The notes under the pieces are model-generated. The model was not told the DNA's origin. It searched no databases and saw only the letters and a program-made list of their open reading frames with translations. Positions 6,457 through 10,743 of a DNA stretch of 10,743 nt are shown here, in pieces. This DNA is from Pseudomonadota bacterium. Its GTDB lineage: Bacteria; Pseudomonadota; Gammaproteobacteria; Pseudomonadales; Azotimanducaceae. How positions within the stretch are numbered: the first letter of the stretch is position 1; every line of letters starts with the position of its first letter. The position numbers and the translations under genes are program-made. The DNA is taken from positions 1 to 10,743 of the forward strand of contig JAQCAK010000031.1 of assembly GCA_027621895.1 (NCBI GenBank), written 5' to 3'.

Positions 6457-6975
6457 GAGTTTGAGATCACGAGCATACCACTGGAAAATCTCTACATTCG
6501 GACCGCCTATTCCCATATGAACGCATTCTATGGCAAGTACGCGGAGCCGGATCTCACTGTACCGGGCACACTGCTAAACCGGAAATCCCGTGAACCCGAG
6601 CGGGCACCGGCTAAACAGCTGTTTCTGTCTGCCGACTATTCAATCCCCGTGGGGCCAGGGTTACTGCAGGCCTACGCAGGGTACCGGTACACCGATGACT
6701 ACCAGACCAATCCGCTTTTCCCGGAAGCCGATGTCAACAACTGGTCAACCTGGGACCTGTCGCTGAGCTACAACTGGGAAGAATGGCGCTTCACGCTCTT
6801 CAGCCAGAATGTCAAGAACAAGGGCTACATCCAGAATGTCACGGGCATTGATCAAACGGACATATTGCCTGTCACTTCCGGCACTGTGGTTCCCGCGCTG
6901 ATACGTTATACGGAATACAACCGGCCCCGATACACGGGCCTTGAAGTCACCTATCAACCGTCTTTCAAATGGTAA
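6457..6975 (+). CDS. C-terminal barrel fragment of the receptor
   Basis: The frame continues directly after the TGA with EFEITSIPLENLYIRTAYSH. The first ATG is at 6517, from which 152 residues would be read. It contains recognisable late barrel strands (LLQAYAGYRYTDDY, STWDLSLSYNWEEWRFTLF, RYTGLEVTYQPSFKW). There is no signal peptide and no convincing ribosome binding site at 6517, so it has no independent role and is simply the severed end of the receptor. Confidence 0.7.
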   Translation, partial: EFEITSIPLENLYIRTAYSHMNAFYGKYAEPDLTVPGTLLNRKSREPERAPAKQLFLSADYSIPVGPGLLQAYAGYRYTDDYQTNPLFPEADVNNWSTWDLSLSYNWEEWRFTLFSQNVKNKGYIQNVTGIDQTDILPVTSGTVVPALIRYTEYNRPRYTGLEVTYQPSFKW

Positions 6976-7352
6976 CGCTGATGAAATGTCCAAAGTGTCT
7001 GGGAAACATGGAGCCTGTCACGTTCAACGAGGTTGAAATCGACCGCTGTACACGTTGCTATGGCCTGTTTTTCGATCATCTTGAGCGGGAAACGCTGCGC
7101 AAGATGGAGGGTGCTGAAATGCTGGATGTTGGCGACGATTTTGTTGGTGCACGATTCAACCAGATCATGGATGTCCCCTGCCCCAAGTGCCAGACAAAGA
7201 TGGACGAGGTCATTCATACAGACCCCTTCGAGATCAAGTTCGAAGCCTGTCCCGGTTGCAAGGGTGTGTTTTTTGATGCCGGAGAATTTCGCGACTACCT
7301 GGACGACGAGATCTTCGAGCAGTTCCAGGAGGTTGTCGACAGCCTGGACTGA
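6969..7352 (+). CDS. Double zinc-ribbon protein (zf-TFIIB-like)
   Basis: A cytoplasmic protein of 127 aa from ATG 6969, or 123 aa from ATG 6981. It contains two copies of a four-cysteine zinc ribbon. Counting from the second Met, the ligands are Cys3/Cys6 with Cys23/Cys26, and Cys67/Cys70 with Cys90/Cys93. Each second cysteine pair is followed by an aromatic/acidic tail (CYGLFFDHLE and CKGVFFDAGE), the pattern of the zf-TFIIB family. Its biochemical role is not established; nucleic-acid or protein binding is a guess. The 6981 start gives the family-typical MKCPKC beginning. The 6969 start overlaps the receptor stop by 7 nt. No ribosome binding site is visible for either, so translation is probably coupled to the receptor, and the premature TGA upstream may lower its expression. 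Confidence 0.85.
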   Translation: MVTLMKCPKCLGNMEPVTFNEVEIDRCTRCYGLFFDHLERETLRKMEGAEMLDVGDDFVGARFNQIMDVPCPKCQTKMDEVIHTDPFEIKFEACPGCKGVFFDAGEFRDYLDDEIFEQFQEVVDSLD

Positions 7353-8291
7353 TTATCCTGCCTGTTGACCATTGCCGGGTGCAAATTCCGGCAGAATTTC
7401 TTCAATAAAGCGCCTGGTCTGGCTCATCACGTCCGCGGTCCCAGAGGCCATCGGCAACAGCACGAACTTCTGGCAACCTGCATCGATAAATTCACGGATC
7501 CGCGCAATGATGTCAGCTGCATTCCCCGCTACCAGATAGCGATCCGGTGACGCCTTGAGCCGTCCACTGAAAGCCCGGGTGGTACTGGCAACGATATCAT
7601 CCTGGTCACTGCCGAAACGAAACAGGAAGGATGCCCCGTAATGATCCGCATCGATCTGGCGTCCGGTTTCAGAAAGTGCCTGCTGGATGCCCTTCACGAC
7701 AACGCCCGCCTGCTCCGGGGTATCAATACCCCCAAGCCACCCTGTACCGAAACGGGCTGTTCTCTTCATAGCAACTTCGCTGGAACCACCAATCCAGAGG
7801 GGAATCCGCTCGTTGGCCGGGCGGGGCGAAATCGACACCCGGTCATACTGAAAAAATTCGCCTGCGAACGACACTTCTTCCTCGTGCCAGAGACGTCTCA
7901 CCAGCTCCAGGGCCTCATCAGCCCGTTTACCGCGACGTTTGGTCGGCACACCGGTGGCCGAGTAGTCCCGTGAAAATGCGCTGCCCAATCCAAATGCAGG
8001 CAGCAGACGACCATTACTCAGGTAGTCTATCGTTGCGCACTGCCGTGCTGTCAGCAGAGGGTCCCTGAGTGCGATGGATGCCACATTCATCCCGAATCGA
8101 ATCTTCTCTGTATGACCTGCCAGGGCTGCCATGGTCGCCAGGCACTCAAGCATGGGATCCGCAGTGACCAGCCGGTCCGTCTGCCAGATCGAATCCACGT
8201 GCCCGAGTTCGCAGGCGTCCACCCACTGCCAGTAGTCCCTGGCAGCGTCAAATGGAAAGCGGGACAGGCCAAGGCCTATGCCAATGGTCAT
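7353..8291 (-). CDS. LLM-class (luciferase-like) flavin-dependent oxidoreductase
   Basis: A 312-aa TIM-barrel enzyme of the bacterial luciferase-like monooxygenase superfamily. Typical features in order are the N-terminal GIGLGLSRFP strand, the WQTDRLVTADPMLECLATMAALAG segment, IRFGMNVASIALRDPLLTARQCATIDYLSNGRLLPAFGLGS near 65-105, the GVPTKRRGKRADEALELVRRLWHEEEVSFAGEFFQYD region, and IPLWIGGSSEVAMKRTARFGTGWLGG near 165-190. This arrangement resembles members often named F420-dependent. Gammaproteobacteria generally lack F420, so FMN supplied by a reductase is more likely; that is inference. The substrate is unknown. The minus-strand ATG at 8291 has GGAG (8298-8301) 6 nt upstream, inside the end of the lipoprotein gene, so the two form an operon. 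Its stop codon abuts the stop of the zinc-ribbon gene with no base between them. Confidence 0.88.
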   Translation of the reverse strand: MTIGIGLGLSRFPFDAARDYWQWVDACELGHVDSIWQTDRLVTADPMLECLATMAALAGHTEKIRFGMNVASIALRDPLLTARQCATIDYLSNGRLLPAFGLGSAFSRDYSATGVPTKRRGKRADEALELVRRLWHEEEVSFAGEFFQYDRVSISPRPANERIPLWIGGSSEVAMKRTARFGTGWLGGIDTPEQAGVVVKGIQQALSETGRQIDADHYGASFLFRFGSDQDDIVASTTRAFSGRLKASPDRYLVAGNAADIIARIREFIDAGCQKFVLLPMASGTADVMSQTRRFIEEILPEFAPGNGQQAG

Positions 8292-8294
8292 GGG

Positions 8295-8489
8295 TTACTC
8301 CGTAATCTCGGGGACGCATGAACGTTCGCCTGTATCAGGATCCCTGATACAGACCTGGTTCTTCGCGCCCCTTTCTACCGCAATGCTGTCCGATGCCTCT
8401 CCCGGGTGTATGACCCATTCGGCATCTTCCAGACTCGTACAGGCGGAGAGCGCAGCAAGCAGCGACAGAATCGGCCAACCTCGTTTCAT
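8295..8489 (-). CDS. Small hypothetical lipoprotein
   Basis: A 64-aa precursor with a textbook lipoprotein signal: MKRG, a hydrophobic core WPILSLLAAL, and lipobox Leu-Ser-Ala-Cys with Cys17 as the lipidated residue. The mature part is about 48 residues, acidic, with two further cysteines (47 and 58) that could form a disulfide in the periplasm. I do not recognise the family. The start at 8489 is chosen over longer in-frame starts (up to 8642) because it places the signal peptide at the N-terminus and has AAGGGA (8495-8500, minus strand) 5 nt upstream. It ends 3 nt before the LLM oxidoreductase gene and is the first gene of that two-gene unit. Confidence 0.75.
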   Translation of the reverse strand: MKRGWPILSLLAALSACTSLEDAEWVIHPGEASDSIAVERGAKNQVCIRDPDTGERSCVPEITE

Positions 8490-8539
8490 GCAGTTCCCTT
8501 GAGAGAGACAGTATTCGTTGAAAAAACGCGCCGATCTCC

Positions 8540-8554
8540 TGAACTGAAAGTTCA
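8540..8554. promoter_or_regulatory. Perfect 15-bp dyad in the divergent intergenic region
   Basis: TGAACTGAAAGTTCA consists of two perfect 6-bp half-sites (TGAACT and AGTTCA) around a 3-bp centre. It lies between the divergent lipoprotein/LLM and quinone oxidoreductase units, about 50 bp upstream of the lipoprotein start. Its shape fits a dimeric repressor operator; no regulator gene is in the window. Confidence 0.35.
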
Positions 8555-8630
8555 CATCCGGCACCGGCAGCGAAACAGGGAATGATAAGCCATTAGAGGC
8601 AGCTCTGGCCATGTGGCACGTGACTGGGAA

Positions 8631-8660
8631 TTGACTTAACATCCAACGCTCGTGTTTTGT
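8631..8660 (+). promoter_or_regulatory. Possible promoter of the quinone oxidoreductase operon
   Basis: TTGACT (8631-8636) matches the -35 consensus at five of six bases. A poor -10-like TTTTGT lies 18 bp further on at 8655-8660. If used, transcription would begin about 6 nt before the ATG at 8673, giving an almost leaderless mRNA. That would agree with the absence of a Shine-Dalgarno sequence there. The -10 match is weak. Confidence 0.2.
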
Positions 8661-8672
8661 TACACAATCAAT

Positions 8673-9650
8673 ATGCGCGCTATTGTCTGCGAAGCCTTTG
8701 CCAGTCCAAAGGAACTCAAAATTTCAGAAATTGATCGGCCGGAACCGGGTCCCGGTCAGGTGCTGCTGCGCGTCGAGGCCACGGGTCTCGGATACGTGGA
8801 TGCCTTGACTGTAGCAGGTCTCTACCAGATCAAACCGCCACTGCCATTCATACCCGGCAACGAACTGTCCGGTGTCATTGAACAGGCCGGCGATGACGTC
8901 CGTCACCTTCGACAGGGACAAAGGGTACTGGCATCAGCATCCGGCGGACTTGCGGAGTACATTGCCCTTGATGAAGCTCGATGCACGCCGATTCCTGAAT
9001 CGCTGACCCATGATGCAGCCGCCAGCTTTCTGGTGAATTATTGCACGGCTTTTCACGGTTTCAATTACTGTGGCAATCTGAAGGAAAAGGAAACCGTGCT
9101 GATCCTGGGCGGCAGCGGTGGTGTCGGTATGGCAGCCATCGACGTGGCCAGGGCCATGGGTGCACGGGTAATTGCCGCCGCGTCGACCAAGAAAAAGCGT
9201 GACGCATGCCTTGAGGCCGGCGCCGATGCGGTCATTAACTATGCGGCAAAGGACTGGCGCAACGAACTCAAAGCGGCTCTCGATGGCAATCCACTGGATG
9301 TGGTTTATGATCCAGTTGGTGGCGAATTCTCTGAGCCAGCCCTGAGATCACTGGCTCCCGACGGTCGCTTCCTGGTTGTCGGATTCGCGGCCGGTGATAT
9401 CCCCCGGATAACCATCAACCTGTTACTGCTGAAACGCTGCTCGATGGTCGGCGTGAACTGGGGTGGTCACGTTGCCCAGAACCCGTCGGCCTCCCGTGAG
9501 GTGCTGACAACCCTGCTGGAATGGATCGCTGCAGGAAAGCTTCAGCCAGCCTCAGGAGAAGTCTTCGGGCTGAAAGACACCGGCAAGGCAATGATGAAGA
9601 TGCTGGAACGAAAAGCCGTGGGCAAGATAGTGATTCATCCCCAGGAGTAG
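8673..9650 (+). CDS. Zinc-free MDR-family NADPH:quinone oxidoreductase
   Basis: A 325-aa medium-chain dehydrogenase/reductase that would use NAD(P)H to reduce quinones or activated enones in the cytoplasm. The N-terminal GroES-like domain has RPEPGPGQVLLRVEATGLGYVD (22-43) and PFIPGNELSGVIEQAG (58-73). The Rossmann domain carries the GGSGGVG nucleotide-binding loop at 146-152. The structural four-cysteine zinc site and catalytic zinc ligands of alcohol dehydrogenases are absent, as in quinone oxidoreductases. The downstream STKKKRD (171-177) is basic just after the second strand, which favours NADPH (inference). I chose ATG 8673 because homologues begin MRAI/MKAI; a GTG at 8652 would add seven residues (initiator, FCYTIN) and has no better ribosome binding site. 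The gene is followed after 4 nt by the epoxide hydrolase. Confidence 0.88.
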   Translation: MRAIVCEAFASPKELKISEIDRPEPGPGQVLLRVEATGLGYVDALTVAGLYQIKPPLPFIPGNELSGVIEQAGDDVRHLRQGQRVLASASGGLAEYIALDEARCTPIPESLTHDAAASFLVNYCTAFHGFNYCGNLKEKETVLILGGSGGVGMAAIDVARAMGARVIAAASTKKKRDACLEAGADAVINYAAKDWRNELKAALDGNPLDVVYDPVGGEFSEPALRSLAPDGRFLVVGFAAGDIPRITINLLLLKRCSMVGVNWGGHVAQNPSASREVLTTLLEWIAAGKLQPASGEVFGLKDTGKAMMKMLERKAVGKIVIHPQE

Positions 9651-9654
9651 ATTC

Positions 9655-10743
9655 ATGACAGACATCAGGCCATTTACCATTCATGCCAGTGACGAAGCTC
9701 TCACCGATCTGAAGAACAGACTGGCACAGACCCGATGGCCGGATGCTGAAACACCTGACGACTGGTCACAGGGTATTCCCCTGGCCTACATGCAGGAAAT
9801 CCAGGACTACTGGCTCAATGAATACTCGTGGCGGGAACGCGAACAGCTGTTGAATCAGTGGCCCGGATATATCACTGAACTCGATGGCCTCGATATGCAT
9901 TTCCTGCACATCAGGTCCCCACACGAAAATGCACTGCCGATGCTCCTGACCCATGGCTGGCCCGGTTCCATCGTCGAATTCCAGAAGGTGATCGCACCGC
10001 TGACAGCACCTGAAGCCCATGGCGGCGACCCTGCCGATGCCTTTCACCTGGTGATCCCGACATTACCGGGTTTCGGCTATTCGGGAAAACCCACATCGCC
10101 GGGCTGGAATATTGCCCGCATCGCTACTGCATGGGATGAACTCATGTCACGCCTTGGATACGAGCACTATGTTGCCCAGGGCGGCGACTGGGGCGCCATC
10201 GTTACCCAGGAAATGGCCGTGCAGAACCGGGGCAACTGCCTGGGGATTCACGTGAATATGCCCATCGCCCCGCCTGATCCGGAACAGATGGATGACCTGA
10301 CCGAACTCGAACAGCTTGCGCTGGCTTCAATGCAGTTTTACCAGGAGTGGGATTCGGGCTATTCAAAACAGCAGTCCACTCGACCGCAGACACTGGGCTA
10401 CGGACTTGCGGACTCACCCATCGGCCAGGCCGCGTGGATTCTGGAAAAGTTCTATCAATGGATGGACTGCGACGGTCATCCCGAAAACATCACCACAAAG
10501 GATGAACTGCTGGACAATGTGATGATGTACTGGCTTACCAACAGTGCCGCCTCCTCGGCGAGGCTTTACTGGGAAAGCTTCGGCAGCACCGGGGCTGCAC
10601 CCATTGACCTGCCAACCGGTTGCTCCATCTTCCCTAAAGAGATTTTCAAAACCTCCGAGCGCTGGGCCCGCAAACGCTTCAGCCAGCTGATTCACTTCGA
10701 TGTGCTGGATCGAGGCGGGCATTTCGCGGCGTTTGAACAACCC
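9655..10743 (+). CDS. Microsomal-type epoxide hydrolase (3' partial)
   Basis: An alpha/beta-hydrolase that opens epoxides to diols. 363 residues are visible, and the frame is open at the right edge with probably some 15-30 residues missing. An N-terminal EHN domain (about 1-95: FTIHASDEALTDLKNRLAQTRWPD and a YWLNEYSWRERE segment) precedes the hydrolase core. The oxyanion motif is His100-Gly-Trp-Pro-Gly-Ser. The nucleophile is Asp178 in GGDWG, the acid is probably Glu329 in FPKEIF, and the base is His356 in RGGHFAAFEQP. The ring-opening tyrosines are probably Tyr236 (DSGYSKQ) and Tyr305 (ARLYWES). The assignments follow the mammalian microsomal enzyme layout from memory, but all positions are filled, so the enzyme should be active. 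CAGGAG (9642-9647) in the end of the oxidoreductase gene lies 7 nt before the ATG, showing an operon. The natural epoxide is unknown. Confidence 0.92.
   Translation, partial: MTDIRPFTIHASDEALTDLKNRLAQTRWPDAETPDDWSQGIPLAYMQEIQDYWLNEYSWREREQLLNQWPGYITELDGLDMHFLHIRSPHENALPMLLTHGWPGSIVEFQKVIAPLTAPEAHGGDPADAFHLVIPTLPGFGYSGKPTSPGWNIARIATAWDELMSRLGYEHYVAQGGDWGAIVTQEMAVQNRGNCLGIHVNMPIAPPDPEQMDDLTELEQLALASMQFYQEWDSGYSKQQSTRPQTLGYGLADSPIGQAAWILEKFYQWMDCDGHPENITTKDELLDNVMMYWLTNSAASSARLYWESFGSTGAAPIDLPTGCSIFPKEIFKTSERWARKRFSQLIHFDVLDRGGHFAAFEQP

Larger units (their letters stand above)
4711..6975 (+). pseudogene. TonB-dependent outer-membrane receptor with in-frame TGA at codon 582
   Basis: Read through the TGA at 6454-6456, this is a 754-residue TonB-dependent receptor of normal length. 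A signal peptide (cleavage near Ala-Leu-Ala, 19) precedes a plug domain (about 40-160). The plug has SVTVIEKDELEA at 46-57, an SIRGFGSG motif at 88-95, DPAVAVNLDGIYLG at 102-115 and the FEQVEIARGPQ signature at 127-137. A 22-strand-type barrel follows, including the MRYSEGFLPGGFDENA segment, and the protein ends in Phe-Lys-Trp, a typical outer-membrane sorting end. Such receptors import siderophores, vitamins, glycans or other ligands using TonB energy; the ligand here cannot be told. I see no clear TonB box in the short segment between signal peptide and plug. NVATVEVSG, stop, EFEITSIPLENLYIRTAYSH runs straight through a conserved beta-strand region with no frameshift. The ribosome binding site is weak. 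Confidence 0.85.
8490..8672. other. Divergent intergenic region
   Basis: These 183 bp separate the minus-strand lipoprotein/LLM unit from the plus-strand oxidoreductase/hydrolase unit. Besides the 15-bp dyad and the candidate promoter, there is a CACGTG palindrome at 8617-8622. I see no convincing small ORF or RNA gene here. Confidence 0.5.

Noticed and set aside
6454..6500. Selenocysteine insertion at the receptor TGA
   Set aside because: No evident stem-loop directly follows the TGA, and selenocysteine is not expected in a barrel strand of a TonB-dependent receptor.
8295..8642. Longer 115-residue version of the lipoprotein
   Set aside because: It would bury the lipobox signal peptide inside the protein; the start at 8489 has a ribosome binding site and a proper N-terminal signal.

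Overview
The window looks like a chromosomal segment of a free-living, Gram-negative, probably marine or environmental gammaproteobacterium. The evidence is a Wza/Wzc polysaccharide export set, an outer-membrane beta-barrel, a TonB-dependent receptor, a lipoprotein with a clear lipobox, and close gene packing at moderately high GC. The taxonomic placement is inference only. I saw no rRNA, tRNA, CRISPR, phage or insertion-sequence signal.

Left part (1-4026, + strand): the downstream end of an exopolysaccharide export locus. A 5'-truncated outer-membrane beta-barrel gene is followed by a short Wza/OPX protein and a Wzc-type co-polymerase/tyrosine kinase. The OPX protein has no outer-membrane helix, so the beta-barrel next door may be the actual outer-membrane pore. 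The wzc gene carries an in-frame TAA at codon 172, and recognisable Wzc sequence continues in the same frame on both sides of it. A small Rieske [2Fe-2S] ferredoxin gene (4062-4376) follows, with no oxygenase beside it.

Middle (4377-7352): a small unknown minus-strand gene, then a 754-codon TonB-dependent receptor gene interrupted by an in-frame TGA at codon 582, then a double zinc-ribbon (zf-TFIIB-like) protein whose start overlaps or abuts the receptor stop. Two intact-frame nonsense codons (TAA and TGA) in two large envelope genes within 10 kb is the most unusual thing in the window. It points to recent gene decay, base-call error, or less probably stop readthrough.

Right part (7353-10743): a minus-strand pair (small lipoprotein, then an LLM/luciferase-like oxidoreductase) ends exactly against the zinc-ribbon gene with no base between the two stop codons. 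A 183-bp divergent region holding a perfect 15-bp dyad separates it from a plus-strand pair: a zinc-free MDR/quinone oxidoreductase and a microsomal-type epoxide hydrolase (3'-truncated by the window end, catalytic residues all visible). The redox and hydrolase genes suggest handling of hydrophobic, epoxide- or enone-type substrates, but no complete pathway is visible.
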